A stretch of DNA of 45,568 nucleotides from Planctomycetota bacterium (GTDB lineage Bacteria; Planctomycetota; SZUA-567): NCBI GenBank assembly GCA_031270145.1, contig JAISYD010000258.1, positions 1-45,568 of the forward strand. The letters are read 5' to 3'. Position 1 is the stretch's first letter. Each line of letters begins with the position of its first letter. The position numbers and the translations under genes were made by a program. The notes below the pieces were generated by a model. The model made no database searches and had not been told where the DNA came from. It saw only the letters and a program-made list of their open reading frames with translations. Of this stretch, positions 26,256-35,276 are shown in pieces.

Positions 26256-28466
26256 ATGATCGATTTTCTGCCCGGCATCGGCGCCGTCAATCAGGCCCTG
26301 ATCGTCGTCGCCGCCTTTTCCGCCCTCATCTTCGTCCACGAACTCGGACATTACCTGGCCGCCAGGCTGACCGGGGTCAAGGTGGAGCGGTTCTTCGTCG
26401 GCTTCGACATTTTCGCCCTGTCCCTGGAAAAGGAATGGCGGGGCACGGTTTACGGCATCGGCATTCTGCCCCTGGGCGGCTACTGCGCCCTGGCCGGGCA
26501 GAACGACGATCCGAGGAAGGAGCGCCGCACCGGCTCCCCGGACGAGATCCAAGCCAAACCCCTGTGGGCCAGAGGGCTGGTTTTCAGCGGCGGGGTGCTG
26601 ATGAATTTCATCTTCGGCTTCCTGATCCTGGTCGCCGCCTTCATGTACGGCATACCCTTCATCCCGCCGGTTCTGGGAGAACTGGAGCCCGGGGGGCCGG
26701 CGGCCCTGCACGGCTTTCGCTCCGGCGACCGGATCGTCCGGGTGGACGGCCGGAACATCGAATCGTTCGAGGAGGCGGCCGAGGCCATAGCCCTCTCCGG
26801 CGCCGGCGGCGAGATCGCGGTGGAATTGGAGCGCCGCGACGATGCTGGGAACTTGCGGCAACTGACCATCCGGGTCAAGGGGCGGGCCTCGGGCGGCCGC
26901 GGCAACCTCAACTCCATCGGCGCCGAACCCGAGCGTTCCCGCCGCGTCGGCGGAATCATAGAGGATGCCGTCTTCGCCGACGCCCTGGCCGGCAAACTGG
27001 CGGTGAACGACGAAATCCTCGCCGTCAACGGCGTGGACATCCCCGAAAACCAGGGTCAAATGATCCAAAGCCTGCTGGCGAGGCGGCCGGGCGAGGACGC
27101 TGTCCTCAAGATCCGGCGGGCCGAGGACGGAGCGATTCGTGAAGTCAGGGCGCCTCTGGAGACTTACGGCGAATGGGACCTGGGGCTTAGGCTCGGGGTG
27201 GAAATCGCCGGCGTGCTTCCGGGCGGCCCGGCCGATTTGGCGGGTCTGCGGCCCGGCGATTTGGTGACGGCGGCCGAGATTTCCGGCCCGAAGTCGGGCG
27301 GCATCCGGCGTTTCGCCAATACCCAGCAATTCATGGAGGCGGTGTCCGAGGCCGCCCTGAAGCCTGTCGACATCCTGCTGAAAAGAGGCGGGGAAACCCT
27401 GACGGTGGCGGCGACCCCCAGGCTGGAAGCGAACATCGGGGATCCCGAGCGGGACACGCTCCTGGGGATCGAGGGACTGATGCAGGGGGACGACGGCTTT
27501 CACATTGAGCGGACGCTGCCCGGCTCGCCCCTGGAAGGCTTGGCCAGGGAGGGCGATTTCCTGGTTGGCCTGGCCGGACGGCCCCTGCCTAGGGGCAAGT
27601 CGTTGCGCGAGGCGGTGGAGGCGGCGGCGACGCGGAGCATCCGGCTGTTTGTCCGGCGCAACCCGGCCGACGGCGTTCCGCCCGCCCCCCTGGCGGAAGT
27701 TCCGGAAGCCAATCTGGCGATCCGGCTCTCGCCCCGCGTCAATAGCGAGCACCGGCGGCCGATGATCGGGGTCGATCTGCTTTCGGGCCCGGTGACCTCG
27801 GTGGCGCCGGGCAGCTTCGCCGACCTCAGCCTCGGCGGCGCCGCGCGCCTGGTCGGCTCGCGCCTGGTCGCCCTGCAATACTCGCCCGACCTCTCCTCGA
27901 CCATCCTCCGCTTCGTCTTCCCCGCCGGCTCGCCCTATGGGGGCGGACTAAAGACCCTGGTGGCCGAGACCCCCGAGGCCATCCGGAGCGATCCGGCCGC
28001 CGCCGGGTTGCGCAGCCGCCTGCCGGTGTCGCTGAAAACCGCCGAGGATATCCGCCCCCTGCCCTTCGCGGCGGCGCTGGTGGCGGCTGGCCGCAAGTGG
28101 GTGGATTTGTCGCTCATGGTGTACCGGGTGCTGCACAAGCTGGCGATCCGGACGCTGCCCCTCGACGCGGTGGGCGGGCCGGTGCAGCTTTTCCGCATCA
28201 TCAAGATCGCCGACGATCGCGGCTTCGCCTATTTCCTGTACGTCGTCGCGCTGATCAGCGTCAACCTGGGGGTATGCAACCTGCTGCCCTTCCCGGTGCT
28301 GGACGGCGGCCACCTGATTTTCCTGCTGATCGAATGGCTGATCGGCGGGCCGCCGCCCCGGATGCTGCGCGACACGGCGCAATGGATCGGGCTGGCCTGC
28401 CTGCTGGCCCTGATGCTGACCGTCACCGGGTACGACATTTTGCACCTTTTGCGGGGAACCGGCTGA
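26256..28466 (+). CDS. rseP: RseP-type site-2 zinc metalloprotease with expanded PDZ array
   Basis: This membrane-embedded metalloprotease cleaves transmembrane segments, classically of anti-sigma factors. The zinc site is HELGH (28-32) and the distal aspartate is D683 in PVLDGGH. The protein is 736 residues against about 450 for E. coli RseP. The extra length is periplasmic and contains four PDZ-like segments at about 140-210, 230-300, 320-400 and 415-490, each with a GxxxGDxI or L-type carboxylate-binding turn. Four hydrophobic segments frame this region. No rseA-like gene is nearby. The ATG at 26256 follows AAGGAA at a long spacing. Confidence 0.9.
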   Translation: MIDFLPGIGAVNQALIVVAAFSALIFVHELGHYLAARLTGVKVERFFVGFDIFALSLEKEWRGTVYGIGILPLGGYCALAGQNDDPRKERRTGSPDEIQAKPLWARGLVFSGGVLMNFIFGFLILVAAFMYGIPFIPPVLGELEPGGPAALHGFRSGDRIVRVDGRNIESFEEAAEAIALSGAGGEIAVELERRDDAGNLRQLTIRVKGRASGGRGNLNSIGAEPERSRRVGGIIEDAVFADALAGKLAVNDEILAVNGVDIPENQGQMIQSLLARRPGEDAVLKIRRAEDGAIREVRAPLETYGEWDLGLRLGVEIAGVLPGGPADLAGLRPGDLVTAAEISGPKSGGIRRFANTQQFMEAVSEAALKPVDILLKRGGETLTVAATPRLEANIGDPERDTLLGIEGLMQGDDGFHIERTLPGSPLEGLAREGDFLVGLAGRPLPRGKSLREAVEAAATRSIRLFVRRNPADGVPPAPLAEVPEANLAIRLSPRVNSEHRRPMIGVDLLSGPVTSVAPGSFADLSLGGAARLVGSRLVALQYSPDLSSTILRFVFPAGSPYGGGLKTLVAETPEAIRSDPAAAGLRSRLPVSLKTAEDIRPLPFAAALVAAGRKWVDLSLMVYRVLHKLAIRTLPLDAVGGPVQLFRIIKIADDRGFAYFLYVVALISVNLGVCNLLPFPVLDGGHLIFLLIEWLIGGPPPRMLRDTAQWIGLACLLALMLTVTGYDILHLLRGTG

Positions 28467-28524
28467 TTCCCCGGGAGGCCTTGCCCCGCCGCCGTCGGCG
28501 ACGAACCGGCCGTCGGAGCGGCGT

Positions 28525-28968
28525 TTAGGGGGGATGCGGGGCGGACCCTTCCGGCAGGATGCGCCCGAGCGCCTCGACCGCGTCGTCGATGTGGCAGGCG
28601 AAGGGCTGGTTCTTGACGCCGACGACGCGGAGCTGGCAGCGGTTCAGGGGGATGAGGATCTTCTCGGCCCGGCTGGCGCCGATGGCGGCCGCCATGGCGG
28701 GGGTGAGTTCGCCGAGCATCGAATTGGCGGCGACGATGCCCACGGCGCCCAGGATGGCGTCGACGCTCCCCGCGTTCACGGCGATGGCGTTCTCCCCGGT
28801 GGCGCCCTCGTTCGCGCCGGCCTTGAGCATCAGCGAGGTGGCGAGGGAATTGGTTCCCAGGGCGATGATGTGGAGCCGCCCGCCGAAGACATGGCGCATT
28901 TTTTCCACCAGGGCCTTGCCAACCCCGCCGCCCTGGCCGTCAACCACCGCCGCCCGCGGAATGCCCAT
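28525..28968 (-). CDS. DUF3842 family protein
   Basis: The 147-residue cytoplasmic protein begins with AAVVDGQGGGVGKALVEK, a Gly-rich loop typical of DUF3842 proteins and reminiscent of a nucleotide-binding fold. The middle contains LGTNSLATSLMLKAGANEGATGENA and the C-terminal half CQLRVVGVKNQPFACHIDDAV. No function is established for the family that I can state. Its start overlaps the end of the upstream glycosyltransferase gene by 29 bases, so it belongs to the same transcription unit. It converges with rseP across a 58-base gap. Confidence 0.75.
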   Translation of the reverse strand: MGIPRAAVVDGQGGGVGKALVEKMRHVFGGRLHIIALGTNSLATSLMLKAGANEGATGENAIAVNAGSVDAILGAVGIVAANSMLGELTPAMAAAIGASRAEKILIPLNRCQLRVVGVKNQPFACHIDDAVEALGRILPEGSAPHPP

Positions 28969-29707
28969 GCCGCAGCCCCCAGAGTTTTATGTACTTTATG
29001 AAGGTATACATCACGGAAAGCGTGGCGGTCAACAAGCCGTATTTGCCGTCGAGGATCTCCCCCCGGATGAAATAGTTGTGCAGGAAGCGCCAGCCGGATC
29101 GCAGGAAAATGGCTGGCAGGCCGGCGCGGACGCCGTTGGCCTGGGCGTTTTCCGCCCACAGGGTGGTGTAGAGGTCGAATTTCCGGAAATACTGCGCCAT
29201 GTCCCGGTAGGTGTAGTGCAGAAGCCGGCCGGGCAGTTTGCCCAGCGGACGCCCGCCGCTGTCCGCGACTGGGTGCACCAGCCCGCGATAGGTCAGGCTG
29301 CCCTTGCGGAACAGCCGGGGAAGGGGTTCGCCGCTCCAGGACGACGCCCGCATCCGGTGACCGAGGAAGAAGGCGTCCCGCAGCACCTGGTAAACCTCCA
29401 ATTCCGGTTCCGAGGCCATGAGGCGGCGGATGGCGGCGGCCAACTCCGGGTCCACGACTTCGTCTGCGTCCACGATGAACAGCCAGGGATGGGCGGCTTG
29501 CCCGATCCCCCAATTGAATTGCGCCGAAAACCCTTCGAAGGCGTGGGTCAACACCCGGCAGCCCGCCGCCCTGGCTATTTCCAGCGTGCGGTCGGTGGAA
29601 CCCGAGTCCACCAGCAGGATTTCGTCGGCCCAGGACAGGCTGGCGAGGCAGGCCGGTAGCATCTCCTCCTCATCCTTGGCGATGATCTGCGCGGTTATTT
29701 TCGGCAT
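28940..29707 (-). CDS. Family 2 glycosyltransferase, WaaE/KdtX-like
   Basis: The 255-residue inverting GT-A glycosyltransferase has the N-terminal AQIIAKDEEEMLPACLASL motif, the acidic DADE metal site (about 80-83) and a C-terminal part resembling LPS inner-core glucosyltransferases of the WaaE/LgtF type (VYQVLRDAFFLGHRM, then YFRKFDLYTTLWAENA). It probably adds a sugar to lipopolysaccharide core on the cytoplasmic side. It lies four bases after the second glycosyltransferase. The acceptor and donor cannot be read from the sequence. Confidence 0.85.
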   Translation of the reverse strand: MPKITAQIIAKDEEEMLPACLASLSWADEILLVDSGSTDRTLEIARAAGCRVLTHAFEGFSAQFNWGIGQAAHPWLFIVDADEVVDPELAAAIRRLMASEPELEVYQVLRDAFFLGHRMRASSWSGEPLPRLFRKGSLTYRGLVHPVADSGGRPLGKLPGRLLHYTYRDMAQYFRKFDLYTTLWAENAQANGVRAGLPAIFLRSGWRFLHNYFIRGEILDGKYGLLTATLSVMYTFIKYIKLWGLRHGHSAGGGG

Positions 29708-29711
29708 GGCC

Positions 29712-30539
29712 TTAGCCCTTGCCGCCGGCCGGGGCGGCGGCGCCTTCCGGCTTGCCGCCCTGGTGCAGATTCAAGCCGCGTTCGCAAAAAACCGCCTTTC
29801 CGGCCACCGCCCGCTCCAGCTGCCGGTCGTTTTTAGCCAAGCCGTTCCGCGAACGCGCGGGATGATGCAGATGGCAGACCAGGCCGGCGCAATGGAGATT
29901 CCGCCGCCTCACCCCGCGGTTCAGCAAACGGGTCGCGAATTCGCTGTCCTCCCGGCCCCAGCCGATGAAGTCCTCGTTGAAGCCGTTGACTCCGGCGTAA
30001 TCCTCCCGCCATACGGCGAAATTGCAGGTCCGGATGCCCTTGAGCCCCTGGCGGCGGGACGGCAGGCGGCGGGCCAGGCCGGGCCAGCGGAGGAGGTTTT
30101 TCCGGTTGCCGATCCCGGGGCGGAAAAACGACGGCCAAAAGGCGTCGGCGGCGATGGCCAGCCTGGTGTCGGCCTCGTTCAAAAGCGCCCGGGAGCCCTG
30201 GACGAAAAAGCCCTTTTCGGCCGCCGCCGCGTGGTCGGCCACAAAATCGGGATGCAGCAGCACGTCCCCGTCCACGATGATCAGATAGTCGCCGCCCGCC
30301 GCCGCCGCGCACAAATTGCGCATCCGCGCCAGCCGGTAGCCCTGGTGGGGTTCCCACTCGTGGCGGAGCGGCAATCCCCTCGCCCTGGCCGCCTGGATGG
30401 CCGCCGCCGTGGCGGGGCCGGAACCGTCGTCGCCGATCACAATATCGAAAGGCTTCAGGGTTTGGCGCCCTAGACTGCGCAGAACCGCCGCCAAGGCGTC
30501 CGGCCGCTCATAGGTCGAGATCAAGAGCGATATGCGCAT
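29712..30539 (-). CDS. Family 2 glycosyltransferase with galactosyltransferase-type C-terminal domain
   Basis: The 275-residue GT-A enzyme starts with SLLISTYERPDAL and has the DxD metal site in IIVDGDVLLHPDF (about 88-100). The C-terminal NGFNEDFIGWGREDSEFATRL matches the Glyco_transf_7C segment of galactosyltransferase-like enzymes. It ends in a low-complexity Gly/Ala tail. It follows clpX by 20 bases and precedes the WaaE-like enzyme, and the pair probably acts in cell-surface glycan or lipopolysaccharide core synthesis. The exact linkage is unknown. Confidence 0.85.
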   Translation of the reverse strand: MRISLLISTYERPDALAAVLRSLGRQTLKPFDIVIGDDGSGPATAAAIQAARARGLPLRHEWEPHQGYRLARMRNLCAAAAGGDYLIIVDGDVLLHPDFVADHAAAAEKGFFVQGSRALLNEADTRLAIAADAFWPSFFRPGIGNRKNLLRWPGLARRLPSRRQGLKGIRTCNFAVWREDYAGVNGFNEDFIGWGREDSEFATRLLNRGVRRRNLHCAGLVCHLHHPARSRNGLAKNDRQLERAVAGKAVFCERGLNLHQGGKPEGAAAPAGGKG

Positions 30540-30559
30540 AAATGTTTTTCCGGGTGCCC

Positions 30560-31912
30560 TTAGGCCGGGATTTCCTTGTTTTCAACCGCCTCCAGCCGGC
30601 GCTTGCGGTTTTTCCCCCGGAGGGACGCGTCCTCCGGCTGCAGATAGCCGTGCTTGACTCCCCAGCGGTCCCAGCCCTCGTCGATAAGCTCCTCGTCGAT
30701 GATGTATTTGTGCGGCCTTGGCAGATCCGGCAACTCGAACATCAGGCCGATCAGGATGTCCTCCACGATGCTCCGGAGCGCCCGGGCGCCGGTGCCCTTT
30801 TTCAGGGCCTTTTTGGCTATGGAGCGAAGCGACTCCGCGGTGAACTCGATCTCCGCGTTCTCCAGGGCGAAAAGATGCTCGTATTGCTTCAGGAGGGCGT
30901 TCCTGGGCTCGCGCAGGATGCGGATCAGGCCGTCCTCGTCCATGGGGCGTATTGGGGCGATGACCGGCAGGCGGCCCAGGAGTTCGGGTATGAGGCCGAA
31001 TTCCAGGAAATCGTCGGAATCCACCTGCTCCAGGAGGTCGCCCAGCTCCTGGTCGGCCGACTTTTCCTGTTCCCGGTGGAAGCCGATGGATTTCTGCCCG
31101 ACCCGGCGGCCGATGATCTCGTCAATCCCGTCGAAGGTGCCGCCGCAGATGAAAAGGATGTTGGTGGTGTTGATGGGGATGTAGCGCTGCTCGGGATGCT
31201 TGCGGCCGCCCTGGGGCGGGACGTTGCAAACCGTACCCTCGAGCATTTTCAGAAGCGCCTGCTGCACGCCCTCGCCGGAGACGTCGCGGGTGATGGAGAC
31301 GCCCTGGGTCTTTTTGCCGATTTTGTCGATTTCGTCGATGTAGACGATGCCTTTCTCCGCCTTGGCCACATCGCCGTCGGCGGCCTGGATAAGCCGGAGC
31401 AGGATGTTCTCGACGTCCTCCCCGACATAGCCGGCTTCGGTGAGGGTGGTGGCGTCGGCGATGGCGAACGGGACGTCCACCACCCCGGCCATGATGCGGG
31501 CCATGAGGGTTTTGCCGCAGCCGGACGGGCCGACGATGAGGACATTGGACTTTTCCACCTCGACGTCGTCGCCCTTGCCGGCCACCAGCCGCTTGTAATG
31601 GTTGTGCACCGACACGGACAGCACCTTCTTGGCGTGATCCTGGCTGATGACGTATTCGTCCAGGGCCCGCTTGAATTCGCGGGGGGAGGGGACGCGGGCG
31701 ATCTTGACGCGCTCCTCGCCCCGGCGGCCGAATTCGTCCTCGTCCATCAGGGTGACGCACATTTTGACGCAGTCGGAGCAGATGCAGGCGTCCCGGTAGC
31801 CCTGGATAACCCTGCGGCGGCTGTCCGGCGGCCGGCCGCAGAAGGCGCATTTCTGATCCCCCCGCTTGGGGCCTCCGGAATCCATGGTTCCGGACGGGTT
31901 GTGCTTGGACAT
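30560..31912 (-). CDS. clpX: ClpX, ATP-dependent unfoldase of ClpXP
   Basis: ClpX (450 residues) unfolds tagged substrates and feeds them to ClpP. The N-terminal zinc-binding domain has C22, C25, C45 and C48. Walker A GPSGCGKT is at 128-135 and Walker B VYIDEIDK at about 190-197. The RKH pore loop is at 237-239 and the ClpP-docking IGF loop at 276-278, so it should engage ClpP. The C-terminus is extended by a basic tail. It begins 12 bases after clpP, and the order tig-clpP-clpX is the common bacterial arrangement. Confidence 0.97.
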   Translation of the reverse strand: MSKHNPSGTMDSGGPKRGDQKCAFCGRPPDSRRRVIQGYRDACICSDCVKMCVTLMDEDEFGRRGEERVKIARVPSPREFKRALDEYVISQDHAKKVLSVSVHNHYKRLVAGKGDDVEVEKSNVLIVGPSGCGKTLMARIMAGVVDVPFAIADATTLTEAGYVGEDVENILLRLIQAADGDVAKAEKGIVYIDEIDKIGKKTQGVSITRDVSGEGVQQALLKMLEGTVCNVPPQGGRKHPEQRYIPINTTNILFICGGTFDGIDEIIGRRVGQKSIGFHREQEKSADQELGDLLEQVDSDDFLEFGLIPELLGRLPVIAPIRPMDEDGLIRILREPRNALLKQYEHLFALENAEIEFTAESLRSIAKKALKKGTGARALRSIVEDILIGLMFELPDLPRPHKYIIDEELIDEGWDRWGVKHGYLQPEDASLRGKNRKRRLEAVENKEIPA

Positions 31913-31924
31913 TTCCGCTTCCCC

Positions 31925-32587
31925 CTAAGACGGCTTTTTGTCGATCGGCGTCTTGGCGCCCGGATGCAGGACCTCGTCGATCAAGCCGTATTCAACCGCC
32001 TCCTTGCCCGACATGAAGAAATCGCGGTCCGTGTCCTTCTCCACGACGGCCAGCTCCTTGCCGCTGTGCTTGGCCAGGATGCCGATCAAAAGCGCCTTCA
32101 GGCGGTTGATTTCCGCCGCCTGGATGTTGATGTCGGTCGCCGTGCCCTGGGCCCCGCCCCACGGCTGGTGGATCATGATGCGGCTATGGGGCAGGCTGAA
32201 GCGCTTGCCCTTGGAGCCGGCGGCGAGGAGGACGGCGCCCATGCTGGCCGCTTGGCCGATGCAATAGGTGGACACGTTGCAGGACAGGTGTTGCATGGTG
32301 TCGTAAATGGCCAGGCCGGCGGTGACGCTGCCGCCGGGCGAGTTGATGTAGACCTGGATGTCGGATTCGCGGTTGACTAGATCCAGGTACAGCATCTGGG
32401 CGATATACAGGCTGGCGTTGTGATCCTGTATTTCCGAGCCGATGATGATGATCCGGTCGGAAAGGAGCCGGGAAAAAATGTCGTAGCTCCGCTCGCCCCT
32501 GCCGGTGCGCTCAATGACGAAGGGTACCAGGTCGGCCATGGCTTCCCGGCCTATTCCGGCCGACGGACTGACGGGATTGCTGGACAT
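31925..32587 (-). CDS. clpP: ClpP protease subunit
   Basis: ClpP (220 residues) is the serine peptidase that forms the tetradecameric degradation chamber. The catalytic triad is S115 (GQAASMG), H140 (MIHQPWGG) and D189 (DTDRDFF). An N-terminal segment of about 17 residues, probably a propeptide, precedes the conserved LVPFVIERTGRGERSYD. The C-terminus carries a short Lys/Pro tail. The ATG at 32587 has AAGGAA upstream. It lies 71 bases after tig and 12 before clpX. Confidence 0.97.
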   Translation of the reverse strand: MSSNPVSPSAGIGREAMADLVPFVIERTGRGERSYDIFSRLLSDRIIIIGSEIQDHNASLYIAQMLYLDLVNRESDIQVYINSPGGSVTAGLAIYDTMQHLSCNVSTYCIGQAASMGAVLLAAGSKGKRFSLPHSRIMIHQPWGGAQGTATDINIQAAEINRLKALLIGILAKHSGKELAVVEKDTDRDFFMSGKEAVEYGLIDEVLHPGAKTPIDKKPS

Positions 32588-32658
32588 GCGCTTTTTTCCT
32601 TATGGGTTTGTCTGCGGTGGGCATTCCGGGAACGCCGGCGCGGTTTTCCGTCCGCGGC

Positions 32659-34047
32659 TCAGGCTTCCGCCCCGATTGGGGTTTGGTTGACGCTTTCGGC
32701 CGCCTCGGCGTTGGCGGAGCCGGTGTCGGCCGCCGGGCGGCCGGAGCCGAGCCGGCCCGATTTGGCGTTGATCCGGATCATCTCAACCACCTTCATGGAC
32801 AGGATTTCCTCCATCATGGCCTCGACGCCGTTGAACTCGCGGATGCGGCGGATGATTATGGCGGCCGAGGTTTTGTAGGCTCTGGCCAGCGACTCGATGT
32901 GGTTGGCCATGTCCCCCTGGGTGGCTTCGATATTCTCAAGCCTGGCGATTCGCTTGACCAGGATGAACCATTTGGCGGCGCGCAGAGCCTCCTTCTCCGC
33001 CTCCGGGCGGTATTTCTCCAGCGCCGTCTCCAGCGCCTCATCCCCCGGGGCGGGCTCTTGCTCATGCTTCCGCTCCCAGTCCGACTTGAACTGGCTCAGC
33101 AGCCGGGCAAGGTGGTCTTTGGTCACTTCGGCGGGGGGGGCGAAAGCGGCGGCGGTCGTCAGTTTGTCGATGATCTCGACCTCCTGTTGGGCGACGGCCT
33201 CCCGCAGGGCGATATTGATCAGGTTTTCCCGAGTGCGGCGGCGGAGTTGCTCCACCGTCTCGGCGCCTAGGATGCCGGCGAAGGAGTCGTTCAATTCCGG
33301 CAACACGGTGCGCTCCACCATCTTCACCTTCGCCTCCACCTCGGCCGGCCGGCCGCGCAGCTCCGGGGTGGGGTGATCCCCTGGCAGGGTAAGGATCAGG
33401 CGGACGACGTCCCCCGGCCGGGCTCCGGTGAATTTTTCGATCAGATCGGGGCAGGGAAGATCGAAAAGGATGTCGCCGGCTATCCGGAGCCGCTGGTCTT
33501 GAAGGTTTTTCAATTCGCTTTCGCCGCAGGCGACCCGGATGTCGACATTGACGATGTCGCCGGGCTCGGCCGGGCGGCCCGCGTCCTCGTGCCGCGCGAA
33601 TATCTGGCGGAAGCGCTCAATCGCCGACTCGACCTCGGCGTCCTCCACCCGGATCGGCCGCTCCTCCAATTCCATCCCCTTGTAGGGCGGCAATTCGAAG
33701 GGCGGTTCCACCGTCATCTCCAGCTCGACCGTGAAGGGCTGGCCGGGCTTGGGCGTTTCGGCATGGTTTTTTTCCGTCAGGGCGCCGACGGGAGCCAGTT
33801 CCCCGTCCTTGATCGCCTTGAACAGGTTTTTGTCGATAAGCCATTTTTTGGCGGCGGCGGCGGCGTCGCCAGCGAACATTTTTTCCAATGTCCGCCTAGG
33901 CGCCTTGCCGGGGCGGAATCCCTTGATCCGCACCTGGTTGTTTATGCCCCGGTATCCTTCCTCCAAGGCCGCGGCCACCTCCCCGGCGTCGAAGACGAGG
34001 CTCATTTTCCTGCGGCAATTCCCGACATCCGTGAGTTCAAGCTTCAT
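32659..34047 (-). CDS. tig: Trigger factor
   Basis: Trigger factor (462 residues) is the ribosome-bound chaperone and peptidyl-prolyl isomerase that meets nascent chains. The ribosome-binding signature GFRPGKAP is at 43-50. The FKBP-like PPIase domain spans about 150-245 (PGDIVNVDIRVACG onwards). The helical chaperone domain fills the rest, with a low-complexity acidic tail. Two ATG codons lie six bases apart, and the second (34047) is better spaced from AGGTGA. It heads the tig-clpP-clpX operon. Confidence 0.95.
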   Translation of the reverse strand: MKLELTDVGNCRRKMSLVFDAGEVAAALEEGYRGINNQVRIKGFRPGKAPRRTLEKMFAGDAAAAAKKWLIDKNLFKAIKDGELAPVGALTEKNHAETPKPGQPFTVELEMTVEPPFELPPYKGMELEERPIRVEDAEVESAIERFRQIFARHEDAGRPAEPGDIVNVDIRVACGESELKNLQDQRLRIAGDILFDLPCPDLIEKFTGARPGDVVRLILTLPGDHPTPELRGRPAEVEAKVKMVERTVLPELNDSFAGILGAETVEQLRRRTRENLINIALREAVAQQEVEIIDKLTTAAAFAPPAEVTKDHLARLLSQFKSDWERKHEQEPAPGDEALETALEKYRPEAEKEALRAAKWFILVKRIARLENIEATQGDMANHIESLARAYKTSAAIIIRRIREFNGVEAMMEEILSMKVVEMIRINAKSGRLGSGRPAADTGSANAEAAESVNQTPIGAEA

Positions 34048-34137
34048 CAACATTCACCTGAAAAAGAAAACAAAATAAAGGCGATCCTCGCCGCCCCGGC
34101 AACCCCGCCGTCCGCGGGGGAAAGCGAATTTTCGTCC

Positions 34138-34165
34138 ATCCTATTTATCCTGGCGCGGTTGTCAA
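34138..34165 (-). promoter_or_regulatory. Promoter of the tig-clpP-clpX operon
   Basis: On the minus strand a consensus -35 TTGACA (34160-34165) and a -10 TAGGAT (34138-34143) are separated by 16 bases, about 90 bases before tig. It is back-to-back with the rpsB promoter in the 366-base divergent region 34048-34413. Confidence 0.6.
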
Positions 34166-34238
34166 GAATTTTCGGGCGGAGGGGAAATTTTGCCGCGTCG
34201 CCGCGCGGGCGTCCGCCGGCGAATCTTTCAAACGCGGC

Positions 34239-34267
34239 TTGACACGCCGGCGGCGTTGTGGTAGAGT
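34239..34267 (+). promoter_or_regulatory. Promoter of the rpsB-tsf operon
   Basis: A consensus -35 TTGACA (34239-34244) and a -10 TAGAGT (34262-34267) are separated by 17 bases. The predicted transcript begins near 34274 and has a leader of about 140 bases. Confidence 0.65.
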
Positions 34268-34278
34268 GGGCGTACTGG

Positions 34279-34365
34279 ACGCGGCGGGCGCCGCGTGGTG
34301 TTTTTATCGCCTCATTTTCAGCCAGCGGGCGCCGGAAACCTGCCGCCGTACAATAGGGACGGCGG
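34279..34365 (+). promoter_or_regulatory. Structured rpsB leader with two hairpins
   Basis: The leader contains a seven-base-pair stem (34279-34285 with 34290-34296, GGGC loop) followed closely by five T residues (34301-34305), which resembles an attenuator. A second seven-base-pair stem follows (34343-34349 with 34359-34365). Ribosomal protein S2 represses its own operon through the leader in other bacteria, so these are candidates for such control. The resemblance is structural only. Confidence 0.4.
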
Positions 34366-34413
34366 TTTAAAGGCTCCAATGACGCCTGGGCACGGCAAAG
34401 GGAAAGGCATGGC

Positions 34414-35247
34414 ATGGCAATCGCGTCACTGAAGGAAATGGTCGCGGCGGGGGTGCATTTCGGCAGCGCCGCCTCCCGCTGGAACCCCAAGATGAAGCCC
34501 TTCATCTTCTCCAAGCAAAATAAAATCCACATCATCGATTTGCGGGAAACCCTCAAGTGGCTGATCCGATCCTGGCATTTCCTCGCCCAGACCGCCGCCA
34601 ACGGGAAACAGATCCTGTTCGTGGGCACCAAGCGCCAGGCCACCGACATCATCCGCCAGGAAGCCATGCGCTGCGAGTCCTATTTCGTCTCCAACCGCTG
34701 GCTGGGCGGTACCCTCACCAACATGAACACCATGCGCCGCCGCATCACCCGCCTCCAGGAACTGGAGGAGTTGGAAAAAAGCGGCCAGCTCCAGGAATTT
34801 TCCAAGAAGATGATCGCCTCGCTCACCCGCGAGCGGAAGAAGATATTCCGCAATTTCGAGGGCATCCGCGACATGAAGGAGTTGCCGGGCGCCATCGTCA
34901 TGGTCGATCCCGCCACCGAGCACATCGCCGTGGCCGAGGGGATGCGGCTGGGGGTGCCCCTGGTCGCCCTAATCGACACCGACGACGATCCGACAAACCT
35001 GGATTTCGCCATTCCCGGCAACGACGACGCCTTCTGCTCCATCCAATATATCGTTTCCAAGCTGGCCAACGCGATCATCGAGGGCAAGAAGCGCTTCGCC
35101 CTCCAGGGGACGGTGCGGCAGCGGGCCGAAGGCGGCGGAGGCGAACCCGCCCCGGCCGAGCCGGCGCCGGCCGCGGCCAAGGAGATTGAAACCCCGAGCG
35201 ATTTCAGCCAGGTGGGCGGCTTCTCTTACGGCGGCGGCGCCGAGTAG
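34414..35247 (+). CDS. rpsB: 30S ribosomal protein S2
   Basis: S2 (277 residues) joins the small subunit late in assembly and is needed for S1 binding. The N-terminal VAAGVHFGSAASRWNPKMKPF, central FVSNRWLGGTLTNM and IVMVDPATEHIAVAE motifs are typical. A C-terminal Ala/Pro/Glu-rich tail extends beyond the conserved core (about residues 228-277). The ATG at 34414 has AAAGGGAAAGG upstream; a second ATG five bases earlier is out of frame. It is followed by tsf, as in most bacteria. Confidence 0.97.
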   Translation: MAIASLKEMVAAGVHFGSAASRWNPKMKPFIFSKQNKIHIIDLRETLKWLIRSWHFLAQTAANGKQILFVGTKRQATDIIRQEAMRCESYFVSNRWLGGTLTNMNTMRRRITRLQELEELEKSGQLQEFSKKMIASLTRERKKIFRNFEGIRDMKELPGAIVMVDPATEHIAVAEGMRLGVPLVALIDTDDDPTNLDFAIPGNDDAFCSIQYIVSKLANAIIEGKKRFALQGTVRQRAEGGGGEPAPAEPAPAAAKEIETPSDFSQVGGFSYGGGAE

Positions 35248-35276
35248 ACCGGGCGATAACCAGGAGACATGACATC

